Source: Jiangella aurantiaca (GTDB taxonomy: Bacteria > Actinomycetota > Actinomycetes > Jiangellales > Jiangellaceae). From it: a stretch of DNA of 64,000 nucleotides. The notes under the pieces were generated by a model. That model made no database searches, had not been told where the DNA came from, and saw only the letters and a list, made by a program, of their open reading frames with translations. Made by a program: the position numbers and the translations under genes. The first letter of the stretch is position 1. Every line of letters begins with the position of its first letter. The stretch is from positions 1-64,000 of the forward strand of contig NZ_SMLB01000024.1 in NCBI RefSeq assembly GCF_004349105.1. The letters run 5' to 3'. This document shows positions 21,194 to 30,931 of the stretch, piece after piece.

Positions 21194-21767
21194 CGAGGGT
21201 GAACGCCTCGGCGATCAGGTCGCGCAGCGGGCGGTCGTGCTGACCCAGCGCCCAGAGGTCCATGGCCGTCTTGACCGCGTGGCCGGCGGCGCCGGCGATG
21301 AGGTGCGGGTAGAGGTCGATGCTCGCGTCGGTGCCGGTGCGGGCGGCGATCGTCTCGGCGAACCGGCGGCGCATGGTCTCGAGGGCGGAGAGCTGGCTGG
21401 CGATGACCGCCGGGTTCGCCTTGATCATCTCGAGTTGCCTGATCAGGCGGGCATGGCCGTCGGGGCTCTCGTCGACGGAGTCGAGGAACACGCGCTGCAG
21501 GCTGTCCCACATGGGCTCGTCGGCGGGCCGCTTCTCGAGCTCGTCGGTGAGCCGGTCGGCCCAGTCGACGATGGAGGCGACGATCGCCTCCTCGCGGCTG
21601 GAGAAGTAGTTGTGGAACGTGCGGGGCGAGACGTCGGCGGCCGCGGCGATCGCCTCGACGGTGACGTGCTCGACCCCCAGCTCGACGGCGAGCCGGTTGG
21701 CGGCGGCGCTGAGCGCGGCGCGAGTGGCCGCCTTCTTGCGCTCGCGCAGGCCCACTTCTACTGTCAT
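21153..21767 (-). CDS. TetR/AcrR family transcriptional regulator
   Basis: MTVEVGLRERKKAATRAALSAAANRLAVELGVEHVTVEAIAAAADVSPRTFHNYFSSREEAI; 3' end overlaps the convergent DppF gene. Confidence 0.92.
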   Translation of the reverse strand: MTVEVGLRERKKAATRAALSAAANRLAVELGVEHVTVEAIAAAADVSPRTFHNYFSSREEAIVASIVDWADRLTDELEKRPADEPMWDSLQRVFLDSVDESPDGHARLIRQLEMIKANPAVIASQLSALETMRRRFAETIAARTGTDASIDLYPHLIAGAAGHAVKTAMDLWALGQHDRPLRDLIAEAFTLVRAGLPQPDPSRS

Positions 21768-21925
21768 GTCAACTACTTTATCGAAAAGTTGCAGAGTCCG
21801 CAAAACTGCTGAGTGAGAAAAGTTGCGCGCGGCTGCCTCTCGCCGCCGGCGACGGCGTGCGCCGGACAGGCGGACGGGCGGCCGGGACCTCTCCGTCCGG
21901 CCGCCCGTCCTCTTCACCGGGGGGT

Positions 21926-24148
21926 CTAGCGCTGTGCCGGCTCCCGCTCCGGCTCCAGTTCCGCCTCGGGCTCCTCTCGGAGCTGGCGGGCCAGCTTCTC
22001 GCCCTCGACGTCGACGTTCGGGAGCAGGCGGTCGAGCCAGCGCGGCAGGTACCAGGCCCGGCTGCCCAGCAGCGTCATGACTGCAGGGACGATCGTCATG
22101 CGGACGACGAACGCGTCGAACGCGACCGCCGCGGCCAGTGCGAGGCCGACCTGCATGATGATGTCCTCACCGCCGAAGATGAAGGCGGCGAACACGCTGA
22201 TCATGATCATCGCGGCGGCGCTGACCACGCGGGCGCCGTGCTGGAAGCCGATGACCACCGACTCCGTGGGCGACGCGCCGTGCACGTGTTCCTCGCGCAT
22301 CCGGGTGACCAGGAAGACCTGGTAGTCCATCGCGAGGCCGAACACCACGCCGATGAGGAAGATCGGCAGCATGCTGACGATCGGGCCGGTCTGCTCGATG
22401 CCCAGCAGGCCGTTGAACCAGCCCCACTGGAACACCGCCACGATGGCGCCGAACGTGGCGCCCATGGTGAGCAGGAACCCGAGCGCGGCCTTGAGCGGCA
22501 CGAGGATCGATCGGAACACCACCGTCAGCAGGATCAGCGACAATCCGACGACCAGCAGCAGGTACGGCAGGAGCGCGTCGGCCATCCGCTCGGTGAAGTC
22601 GATGTTGATGGCCGTCACACCCGTGACGGCGAGCGTCGCGCCGGTCTCGTCCAACAGGATCTCGCCCTGGTCGCGGATGGTCGCCACCAGGTCTTCGGTC
22701 TCCGCGCTGCCGGGCGCGGTCTCGGGCACGAGGTTGACGATGGCGGTGTCGCCGGCCTGGTTGAACATCGGAGGCGAGACCGAGACGACGCCGTCGATGC
22801 CGCCGAGCGTCGCGACGACCTCATCGGCCGCCGCCTGCGGGTCGTCGGTCGTGGTGCCGTCGACCACGATTGTCAGCGGGCCGTTGAAGCCGGCGCCGAA
22901 TCCCTCGACGGTCAGGTCGTAGGCCTTCCGCTGCGTGCTGTCGGGCGGTGAGCTGCCTTCGTCGGGCAGGCCCAGGCGCAGGTCCAGCAGCGGAGCCGCC
23001 AGGGCGATCATGGCGGCACCGGCGACGACGAGCACCGGGATCGGCCGGCGGGTGACCAGGTTCGCCCAGCGCCGGCCCAGGGTGGGCTTGCCGCCGTCGC
23101 CTTCGGGATCGCGCACCTTCCGCAGGCCCGGGATGCGCCCGCCCATGACTCGGTGCTTGGCGAAGCCGAGCAGGGCCGGCAGGAGGGTCAGCGCGATGAT
23201 GACGGCCATGCCGACGGTGAGCGCCGCGGCCAGGCCCATCTCCGTCAGCATCGGGATGCCGACGACGAACAGGCCGGCCAGCGCGATCATGACGGTCAGC
23301 CCCGCGAACACGACGGCGGAACCGGCGGTGCCCACGGCACGGCCGGCCGCCTCCTCGCCCTCGCGGCCGATCGCCAGCTCGTGCCGGTACCGCGACACGA
23401 TGAACAGCGCGTAGTCGATGCCGACGGCGAGCCCGAGCATGAGGGCGAGCGTGGGCGTACTGGAGCCGATGTCGATGAACCCGCTGGCGGCGGTGATCGC
23501 CGAGATGCCGATGATGATGCCCAGGATGGCCGTCAGCAGCGGGAGCCCCGCGGCGATCAGCGAGCCGAACGTGAGGACGAGGACCACCGCCGCCACGGCG
23601 ATGCCGACGAACTCGGTGCCGCCGCCCGGCTCCTCCTCGGCCATGGCCGCTTCGCCGCCGAGCTCCACCGTCAGGCCGGCGTCGCGTCCGGTCTCGGCCG
23701 CCTCGAACAGCGCATCCCTGGCCTCGTCGGTCAGGTCGGCGAACTGGACGGAGTAGGTCACCTGCGAGAACGCGATGCTCTGGTCCTCGGACACGGTGCC
23801 GGCCTCGAAGGGATCGGGCACCTGCGCCACCTGCGGCGCCGTGGCGAGCTCGGCCAGAACCCCCTCTACGGCGGACTGGTTCTGGGGGTCGGTGAGGGTC
23901 TCGCCCTCGGGTGCGGCGAACACGACCCGCGCCTGCGCCCCGTCGGTGTTGCCGCCGGGGAAGCGCTCGTCGAGGAGATCGAATGCCTCCTGGGACTCGG
24001 TACCCGGGATGGAGAACGAGTCGGACGTGGGCCCGGAGAGCGTCGCCGCACCCACCCCGACGAGGGCGACGAGGCCGAGCCAGATGGCCAGCACCACCCC
24101 GCGGCGCCGATACGAGAACCGGCCGAGCCGGTAGAGGAATGTCGCCAC
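21926..24148 (-). CDS. MMPL/RND family transporter
   Basis: VATFLYRLGRFSYRRRGVVLAIWLGLVALVGVGAATLSGPTSDSFSIPGTESQEAFDLL...; two MMPL TM blocks; upstream of the TetR gene. Confidence 0.93.
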   Translation of the reverse strand: MATFLYRLGRFSYRRRGVVLAIWLGLVALVGVGAATLSGPTSDSFSIPGTESQEAFDLLDERFPGGNTDGAQARVVFAAPEGETLTDPQNQSAVEGVLAELATAPQVAQVPDPFEAGTVSEDQSIAFSQVTYSVQFADLTDEARDALFEAAETGRDAGLTVELGGEAAMAEEEPGGGTEFVGIAVAAVVLVLTFGSLIAAGLPLLTAILGIIIGISAITAASGFIDIGSSTPTLALMLGLAVGIDYALFIVSRYRHELAIGREGEEAAGRAVGTAGSAVVFAGLTVMIALAGLFVVGIPMLTEMGLAAALTVGMAVIIALTLLPALLGFAKHRVMGGRIPGLRKVRDPEGDGGKPTLGRRWANLVTRRPIPVLVVAGAAMIALAAPLLDLRLGLPDEGSSPPDSTQRKAYDLTVEGFGAGFNGPLTIVVDGTTTDDPQAAADEVVATLGGIDGVVSVSPPMFNQAGDTAIVNLVPETAPGSAETEDLVATIRDQGEILLDETGATLAVTGVTAINIDFTERMADALLPYLLLVVGLSLILLTVVFRSILVPLKAALGFLLTMGATFGAIVAVFQWGWFNGLLGIEQTGPIVSMLPIFLIGVVFGLAMDYQVFLVTRMREEHVHGASPTESVVIGFQHGARVVSAAAMIMISVFAAFIFGGEDIIMQVGLALAAAVAFDAFVVRMTIVPAVMTLLGSRAWYLPRWLDRLLPNVDVEGEKLARQLREEPEAELEPEREPAQR

Positions 24149-24417
24149 CGATGAACTCCAAGCGTGTGAGAAGTGCGACGTCAGAACACCACGGCGAACC
24201 TGTGAGCAGCCTGAGAGCGCCGTGCGCTGGGGCCCACCTCGATGTGAGACTGCGACTACCAGCCTGCCCCATGCGCAATCTGACACTAACTCACTTCTTG
24301 CGGATCGTGCAAATCTTCCTGTTGGGCAAGTTTGTTTCCCGGGCCTGACGGCCGCTGGTCACCTCCCCGTCGCCCGATCCCTGACCGCTGGTCACCTCAG
24401 CCACTTACCGTCCGGCC

Positions 24418-26067
24418 ATGACGATCCGAGCGCGCAGACGCGCAGCTGTGACGGCAGCACTGATGAGCGCCGCGGTGGCCGCCCCGCTGGCGGTCATGGA
24501 GACGACGGCGGTGGCCGAGGAGTCGCGCCTGGGTCAGCAGACCCTGTGGCGCGAGAGCTTCAACGGGCTGTCCGGCGAGGTCGCCGACGGCGGCTACACG
24601 CACGAGCCGCCGCGCGGCTGGGCCGTCGAGGTGGCTCCCGAGATGCGGGCCGGCGGCGTCGACGACTGGCGCGGCTGGTCGTTCACGACGCGTGAGAACT
24701 GGACGGCGGCCGAGGACCAGATGCGGTTCCGGTTCGCCCGCGCGGACGACGTCATCGCCGTTGCCGACTCCGACGAGTACGACGACGCCGCCGGCGCCGC
24801 CGATCGGTTCGACAGCACGCTGGCCTCGCGGCCGGTGCGGGTGTTCGGGCACGACGAGCTGGAGCTGACGTTCGACTCCCACCTGCGGCCGTGGACCGGC
24901 CAGTCCGCCACGGTCACCGTCGAGTTCGACGGCAGCGGCGAGGAGACCACGCTGCTGCGCTACGACTCCACGAACACGACGAACAACTACGACGGCGAGC
25001 TCGCCAACAGCACCGAAGCGCTGCGCTTCGCCGTCCCCGACGGCGTACGGCAGGCCGTGTTCCGGTGGCGCCTCGAGGCGCCGCGCAACTCCTGGTACTG
25101 GGCGATCGACAGCGTGTCCGTGCGCACCACCGCGACGCCCACGCCGTCGCTGGAGGATGCGACATCGCTGTGGGTGGTCAGCGACATCCAGGGCCATCCG
25201 CGCGACTTCGCCCACGGCCTGCGCGACCTCGACGCCGTCCGGCCCGACGGCGCCGGCCTGCTGATCGCCGGCGACATCGTCCCGACCGGCACGGCCGCAG
25301 AGTGGCAGCAGATCCACGACGTCGTGGACGGCGCGGAGGCGGCGGGGATCATGCCGTCGCAGCTGGTGGCGGCCATCGGCAACCACGAGAGCTACGCGGC
25401 CGAGTCCTGGGAGACGCTGCGCGACCGGTTCCTGGACTTCGCCGGGCGGGACAAGGTGTACGGCGAGTACGTGCTGGAGGGCGGCGGCGGTGAGGTGCCG
25501 GTGCTGGTGATCGGGCAGGAGTTCCCGCGGCCGCCCGAGGTCGGCATGTCAGACGATCAGGTCGCGTGGCTGGACGAGCGCCTCGACTACTGGACCGCCC
25601 AGCGCAAGCAGGTCATCGTCATGACCCACTTCCCCCTCGGCGACACCGTCTCCGCGTCGTGGATCCCGTGGTACCACGAGCACCACGAGCGGAACGCCGA
25701 GCTCACCGCCATGCTCGGCGACCACCCGAACGCGATCTTCCTCAGCGGCCACACCCACTACCCGTTCGAGCTCGGCGATTGGGCCGTCCGGCGGCGCGTG
25801 CCCGGCGGCCATCCGGACGGCTTCCTCGCCATCAACACCGGCGCCATGCACGTCGAGTGGGACGCCCGCGGCGAGAACACCAGCAGCATCAGCGAGATCG
25901 TCACCCGCGACATCAACCGCGGCCTCACCATCGACGTCTACGCCGACCGCGTCGTCATCGAGGCGCGCGACTTCGGCCTCGCCGGCGCCACCGGCGACAA
26001 CGACGTCAACGAGGTGCTCCGCCACCTCGAGGTCGGCAACCCGCTGCTGCACGGCCGGCCGCGCTGA
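24418..26067 (+). CDS. Secreted calcineurin-like metallophosphoesterase
   Basis: Signal peptide, beta-rich N-domain, LWVVSDIQGHPRDFAHGLRDLDAV...LLIAGDIVPTGT, AAIGNHESY, VMTHFPLGDTV, FLSGHTHYP. Confidence 0.9.
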   Translation: MTIRARRRAAVTAALMSAAVAAPLAVMETTAVAEESRLGQQTLWRESFNGLSGEVADGGYTHEPPRGWAVEVAPEMRAGGVDDWRGWSFTTRENWTAAEDQMRFRFARADDVIAVADSDEYDDAAGAADRFDSTLASRPVRVFGHDELELTFDSHLRPWTGQSATVTVEFDGSGEETTLLRYDSTNTTNNYDGELANSTEALRFAVPDGVRQAVFRWRLEAPRNSWYWAIDSVSVRTTATPTPSLEDATSLWVVSDIQGHPRDFAHGLRDLDAVRPDGAGLLIAGDIVPTGTAAEWQQIHDVVDGAEAAGIMPSQLVAAIGNHESYAAESWETLRDRFLDFAGRDKVYGEYVLEGGGGEVPVLVIGQEFPRPPEVGMSDDQVAWLDERLDYWTAQRKQVIVMTHFPLGDTVSASWIPWYHEHHERNAELTAMLGDHPNAIFLSGHTHYPFELGDWAVRRRVPGGHPDGFLAINTGAMHVEWDARGENTSSISEIVTRDINRGLTIDVYADRVVIEARDFGLAGATGDNDVNEVLRHLEVGNPLLHGRPR

Positions 26068-26078
26068 CGTTCCCGCTC

Positions 26079-26128
26079 GATGGGTGAGCCTCTGGTGTTG
26101 CCATAGCGACACCAGACGCTCACCCATC
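26079..26128. terminator. Imperfect long hairpin between the metallophosphoesterase and the toxin-like gene
   Basis: gatgggtgagc-ct-ctggtgt...acaccag-ac-gctcacccatc; no T-tract. Confidence 0.5.
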
Positions 26129-26157
26129 CACTACCGTGGACGCGGTAGATCGGCACG

Positions 26158-27276
26158 ATGCAGGGCGGCTCCGTGACCACCTCGGCGGACGGCGACGGCG
26201 TGCGGCACGCCGCGGAGTCGCTGCGCGCCGCCAACGACGCGCTCCCCGACATCGCGGGCCGAGTCGACGACCGGATCCGCGGCGTCGTTGAACGTGCCGC
26301 TGCCGACATCGAGCGGGCTGCGCACGCCGTGCAGGGCTCGGTCAGGGGCGAGCTGCTGGAGTCGGCGCACGAGATCAGACTGATCGGCACCCGAATGACC
26401 GCGGCCCGCGAAGACGCGTTCTCCGAGGTCGCACACGTGCTCACGGGGTATGCCGACGAGATCGCCGCCCTCCTCCGCGCCACCGGTTCAGGCTCCGGGG
26501 TGCGGCTGACGGACATCTCGGTCGACCCGCTGCCCGAACCTCCGCCGAGCACGGTTACCAGTGCCCAGGAGACCGCAGTCATCGCCCAGAACGTCCCGGA
26601 TGCCGACGCCCACCGGCGGGCGATCGACGCGGTCGTAGCCTGCTGCCCGGTCGAGTACCAGCCGCTCATGCGCGACCTACTGACGGGGCAGTCGGCGCAC
26701 GCGATCGAGCGCCATGGCCACCACCTCACGCCGGTGCAGATGGTCGCCCGGCTGCAGTGGCTGCTCGACCCCGCCAGCGTAGATGGGTGGCGGCTGAACG
26801 CGGACGGGTCCGCCGACTCCTGGCGCCAGCGCCGCCGCGGAACGCACCAAGTCGGCACGTCGAGCGGCTACTACACCTCGCCCGAAGCGTTCGCCAAGCC
26901 GTTCCTCGCGCTACTCCGTGCCGCCGGTCTCAATCGAGCGGAGCTCGACACATATCTCGACTCCAAAGCGGCCGGCGAAACAATCATCAAGGTGTTCCTC
27001 CGCACTTCGGACACCGGTGTCACGGCACAGGACGTGTACACCCAGCGGGCGCCGGGAACCGACACGAGGGACGGCAAGAAGATGTGGAAGCGAGCACGTC
27101 GAGGCGCCATGGCCGGACATGGGGAAATGCCCGGTGTTCGCGAGCACGACATGGTGAAGCGTGGCAAGCGTCCAGGTAGCCTGATCGTCCTCGCGAAGGG
27201 CCAGGACGAGTCGTGGCGGCTGATCACGAGCTATTTCGCCGACGATCCGCACCGAGTCGATTACATGGAGTTGTGA
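26158..27276 (+). CDS. Putative secreted polymorphic-toxin-like protein (helical N-terminus, variable C-terminal domain)
   Basis: 372 aa; coiled-coil-like N-terminal ~100 aa; C-terminal ERHGHHLTPVQMVARLQWLLDP...; next ORF starts 1 nt into its stop codon; family not recognised with certainty. Confidence 0.5.
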   Translation: MQGGSVTTSADGDGVRHAAESLRAANDALPDIAGRVDDRIRGVVERAAADIERAAHAVQGSVRGELLESAHEIRLIGTRMTAAREDAFSEVAHVLTGYADEIAALLRATGSGSGVRLTDISVDPLPEPPPSTVTSAQETAVIAQNVPDADAHRRAIDAVVACCPVEYQPLMRDLLTGQSAHAIERHGHHLTPVQMVARLQWLLDPASVDGWRLNADGSADSWRQRRRGTHQVGTSSGYYTSPEAFAKPFLALLRAAGLNRAELDTYLDSKAAGETIIKVFLRTSDTGVTAQDVYTQRAPGTDTRDGKKMWKRARRGAMAGHGEMPGVREHDMVKRGKRPGSLIVLAKGQDESWRLITSYFADDPHRVDYMEL

Positions 27277-27929
27277 TGGAGCAGACGCCTGACTTCAACC
27301 GATGGATGAAGGTCTTCAGCCACGATCAGGATGAGCTGCTCGACTTCTACTACGAGGCGTGCGAGAGCGTGCCGCAGTGGCTGGAGACGAACCACAACGA
27401 CATCCGGCGGTTCCGCGAGGAGCTCGCCGCGCACATCCGTGACTCGTCAGAGCCGCCGTTCCCGTCGGAGACGCAGTGGACGACCGATGAGATCCTGCGC
27501 GACCTGTGGTTCGACGTGTTCGGGGCGGAGCCGCCGCCTGGCGACCCGTACCCGGTCCCGCGAGAAAGCTGGGGACGGCATCGTATGACCACGTACATGG
27601 AGGACATCCCCACGAAGGACACGTCGCGCGTCCCGGAGTCGACCCGACAGTGGCTCGCGGCGCGAGGGGTGACGTTCGAGGATCTCGCGGCGTACCACGA
27701 GCCGGGGGCGGAGGTGGAGTACTCGCGGCCGGAGCCGCCGGGATTCCGGAAGTGGCTCGAGGAACTCACGGCGGCCGGCCGGCGGTCGGCGCCTGCAGAG
27801 GGCGAGCGGGCCGCCGAGGCGCGGGCCGACCTAATGGACGCGAAGCAGAGCTATCTCAGCACCGGGCACGAGGAGCAGGCGGCCGCCGTCGACAAGATCC
27901 TGGCCGACCGCGAGCCGCGCGACGAGTGA
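27276..27929 (+). CDS. Putative cognate immunity/partner protein
   Basis: MEQTPDFNRWMKVFSHDQDELLDFYYEACESVPQWLETNHNDIRRFREELAAHI...; acidic, translationally coupled (TGATG) to the upstream toxin-like gene. Confidence 0.45.
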   Translation: MEQTPDFNRWMKVFSHDQDELLDFYYEACESVPQWLETNHNDIRRFREELAAHIRDSSEPPFPSETQWTTDEILRDLWFDVFGAEPPPGDPYPVPRESWGRHRMTTYMEDIPTKDTSRVPESTRQWLAARGVTFEDLAAYHEPGAEVEYSRPEPPGFRKWLEELTAAGRRSAPAEGERAAEARADLMDAKQSYLSTGHEEQAAAVDKILADREPRDE

Positions 27930-27949
27930 GCAGCCGCGTCCGTCCATGA

Positions 27950-27992
27950 TCATCCAGGATCGACCACGTCATGGTGTGGTCGATCGTGGATG
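27950..27992. terminator. Palindromic hairpin between convergent genes
   Basis: tcatccaggatcgaccac-gtcatg-gtgtggtcgatcgtggatga; lies between the + partner gene and the - S66 gene. Confidence 0.55.
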
Positions 27993-28009
27993 ATGAAGGG
28001 TGCGGCGGG

Positions 28010-28948
28010 TCAGACGAGTGCGTCCACGTCGAGGGTCAGGGTGCCGGCGTCGGCGTCCAACGTCGCAGGGACGCCCAGCGGGACGGTGATGGTCGACGGG
28101 CCGTGGCCGAAGCCGAGCTCCGTCATGATCGGCACGCCCAGCGGACCCAGCCGGTCCAGCATCAGTTCCTCCACCGGCTCGCAGTCGTGCCACGAGCCCA
28201 GGGCGATGCCGGCGACGCCGTCCAGCCAGCCGGACCGCAGCAGATGGGTGAGGAACCCGTCCAGCCGGTACGCCTTCTCCCCCACGTCCTCCAGCAGCAC
28301 GATGCCGCCCGCGGCCGAGGGCAGCCCGGTCGGGGTGCCGATCTCGGCGGCCAGCAGCGCCAGGCAGCCGCCCACCGTCACGCCGGACGCCACCCCCGGC
28401 ACCAGCGTCCGTGCCGACGGCGCCCCCAGCACCCGCGCCTCCAAAGACGACGGAGAGAACAGCATCGACCGCAACCCGGACGCCGTCGACGCCGACGTGA
28501 CGAACGCCTCCGTCCCGACCATCGGGCCGTGCACGGTCGCCACCCCCAGCAACCTGGCGAACGCCGAGTGCAGCGCGGTGATGTCGCTGTACCCGACCAA
28601 CACCTTGGGCTCGGCATGGACCATCGCCGCCCAGTCCATCAGCGACACCACCCGCTGCACGCCGTACCCGCCGCGCGCACACAGCACCGCCGCCACGGAC
28701 GGGTCGCACCACGCCTCCTGCAGGTCCGCCGCCCGGTCAGCATCCGCACCGGCGAGGTACTCGAACGACGGGTGCGTCGACAGCACGTGCGGCATGACCA
28801 CGACGTCGAGCCCCCAGGACCGCAGGATCGCGCACCCGGCGTCCAGGCGGTCCTTCGGCACCGGACCGGCCGGCGAGACGACGGCGACGCGGTCGCCCGG
28901 GACGAGGCGGCGCGCGCGGACCAGCGGCCGCAACGGCACGCCCGTCAC
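28010..28948 (-). CDS. S66 family LD-carboxypeptidase (LdcA/MccF-like)
   Basis: GDRVAVVSPAGPVPKDRLDAGCAILRSWGLDV..., LCARGGYGVQRVVSLMDW, KVLVGYSDITALHSAF, GPMVGTE. Confidence 0.92.
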   Translation of the reverse strand: MTGVPLRPLVRARRLVPGDRVAVVSPAGPVPKDRLDAGCAILRSWGLDVVVMPHVLSTHPSFEYLAGADADRAADLQEAWCDPSVAAVLCARGGYGVQRVVSLMDWAAMVHAEPKVLVGYSDITALHSAFARLLGVATVHGPMVGTEAFVTSASTASGLRSMLFSPSSLEARVLGAPSARTLVPGVASGVTVGGCLALLAAEIGTPTGLPSAAGGIVLLEDVGEKAYRLDGFLTHLLRSGWLDGVAGIALGSWHDCEPVEELMLDRLGPLGVPIMTELGFGHGPSTITVPLGVPATLDADAGTLTLDVDALV

Positions 28949-30906
28949 GACGGCGTGAACCCGAAGACCTTCGCGTACAGCGCCAGCTCCTTCTCCAGCG
29001 CCGTCACGATGGTCTCCTTGCGACGGAAGCCGTGCTGCTCCCCCTCGAAGGTGACGTACTCGTGCTCCACCCCGAACTCGGCCACCCGCTCGGCGAACCG
29101 CGCCGTCGGGCCGGGCGGGCAGACCTCGTCCTCCAGCCCCTGGAGCAGCAGGAACGGGACGGTGAACTTCTCCGGCACGTTGATCGGCGACCGCTCGCGG
29201 TACCGCTCCTCGGCCTCCGGCCACGGCCCGACCAGGCCCTCGAGGTACTGCGACTCGAAGTCGTGCGTCTCGCCGGTCCGGAACGCCACCAGGTCCAGCA
29301 CGGGGTACATGATCGTCGCGCAGGCGAACACGTCCGTGAACGCCAACGCCGCCGCCGACGTCCAGCCGCCGGCAGAACCGCCGCGGATCGCCAGCCGCGA
29401 GCCGTCGGCCAGTCCCTCGTCGACCAGCTCCTTCGCCGCGGCGACGCAGTCCTCGACGTCGACGATGCCCCAGGTCTCGCGCAGCCGCTCGCGGTACTCG
29501 CGGCCGAACCCGGTGGAGCCGCCGTAGTTGACCTCGACGACGCCGAGGCCGCGGCTGGTGAAGTACGCGACCTCGAGGTCGTACACCATCGGCACCCGGC
29601 CGGTCGGCCCGCCGTGCGCGAACACGATGTACGGCGGCTTCTCCCCGCCGACGCCGCCGAAGCGCAGCCCCGACGGGGGGTACACGATCGCGTGGACGTC
29701 ACGTCCGCCCGGCCCGGAGAACGTGCGCACCTGTGGCAGCGGCAGCGACGTCACCGGCACGGACAGCACCGACGGCACCACCGCCGACACCGCGCCGACC
29801 GACGCCTCGACCACCTCGAACGGCGTGACCGGCGACGCGGCGACGCCGTACACCGTCCGTCCGGACACCGCCAGCGTCGGCGCCCACTCGGTGTGCTCGT
29901 CCTCGAGCAGGTCGTAGAGCAGTCCGGATTTCGTGTCCAGCAGGTTCAGCCGCGCCGACGCCCGGCCACGGATCACCGCGACCTCGTCCTCGCCGATCGG
30001 CACGAACCAGCGCAGCCCCAGCTGCCACAGCGGACCGGCGAACTCCTCGGCCCGCTCGCACAGCACCTCCGGCTCGGCGCCCCCGTCGTCGGACAGCCGC
30101 ACCCGGTGCAGGTTCCACCAGCCGGTCCGGTCGGTCGCGATCAGCAGCGCGTCCGACGTCTCCCACTCGGCCTGTGCGATCGACTCCGACGGCCCACCGG
30201 CGACGGTGACGGGCTCACCGACGTGAGCCGTCCCGCCGTCGGACGACACCGGCGCCACCCGCAGCAGCGTCCCGTCCCACGGCATGTTCGGGTGGTCCCA
30301 GCCGATCCACGCCAGCCGCTGACCGTCCGGCGACGGCCGCGGGCAGGCCAGGAAGTGGGTGTCCTCGACCAGCACCCGCATCTCGCCGGAGCCGTCCAGC
30401 GGCACCGCCACCAGCGCACGCCGCAGATCCGTCGGCGCCGGGCCGGTGTGCTCCTCGCGGATGCACCAGATCTCGGTTCCCGACGGCGCCAGCACCGGCT
30501 CGGCGTACCGCAGCCCCGATGGGATCGACGGCGACGGCGTCAGCGCCACCGGCTCCTCGCCGGAGCCCGGGACGAACCGGTACAGCCGCTGGTCGGAGTA
30601 CTCGGCGAACACGACGGCGGCGGCACCGGCTCCACCGGCCGCGCCCGGCACGACCACGTAGGCGAGCCCGCCGTACTCGTGCACCCGGCTGCGCACGTTC
30701 CACGGCGCCGGCAGCACGATCTCCGGCTCGTCGGCGCCGTCGGGCAGCCGCAGCAGCGCGACCCGGCCGCCCTCCGCCGGCTGCGGGTGCACCCACCACA
30801 GGGCGCCGCCGGCGTGGCTGATCCAGCCGGGACGGCCGTCGTTCTCGGCGACGATCTCGGCGGTCACCGGCGACGGCCAGCTGCCGTACGGTGCGGTCTC
30901 GGGCAC
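28945..30906 (-). CDS. S9 family prolyl oligopeptidase-type peptidase
   Basis: PYIVFAHGGPTGRVPMVYDLEVAYFTSRGLGVVEVNYGGSTGFGREYRERLRETWGIVDVEDCVAAAKELVDEGLADGSRLAIRGGSAGGWTSAAAL. Confidence 0.93.
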   Translation of the reverse strand: MPETAPYGSWPSPVTAEIVAENDGRPGWISHAGGALWWVHPQPAEGGRVALLRLPDGADEPEIVLPAPWNVRSRVHEYGGLAYVVVPGAAGGAGAAAVVFAEYSDQRLYRFVPGSGEEPVALTPSPSIPSGLRYAEPVLAPSGTEIWCIREEHTGPAPTDLRRALVAVPLDGSGEMRVLVEDTHFLACPRPSPDGQRLAWIGWDHPNMPWDGTLLRVAPVSSDGGTAHVGEPVTVAGGPSESIAQAEWETSDALLIATDRTGWWNLHRVRLSDDGGAEPEVLCERAEEFAGPLWQLGLRWFVPIGEDEVAVIRGRASARLNLLDTKSGLLYDLLEDEHTEWAPTLAVSGRTVYGVAASPVTPFEVVEASVGAVSAVVPSVLSVPVTSLPLPQVRTFSGPGGRDVHAIVYPPSGLRFGGVGGEKPPYIVFAHGGPTGRVPMVYDLEVAYFTSRGLGVVEVNYGGSTGFGREYRERLRETWGIVDVEDCVAAAKELVDEGLADGSRLAIRGGSAGGWTSAAALAFTDVFACATIMYPVLDLVAFRTGETHDFESQYLEGLVGPWPEAEERYRERSPINVPEKFTVPFLLLQGLEDEVCPPGPTARFAERVAEFGVEHEYVTFEGEQHGFRRKETIVTALEKELALYAKVFGFTPS

Positions 30907-30931
30907 AGGGCTCTCCCAGCAGAAAACGAGG

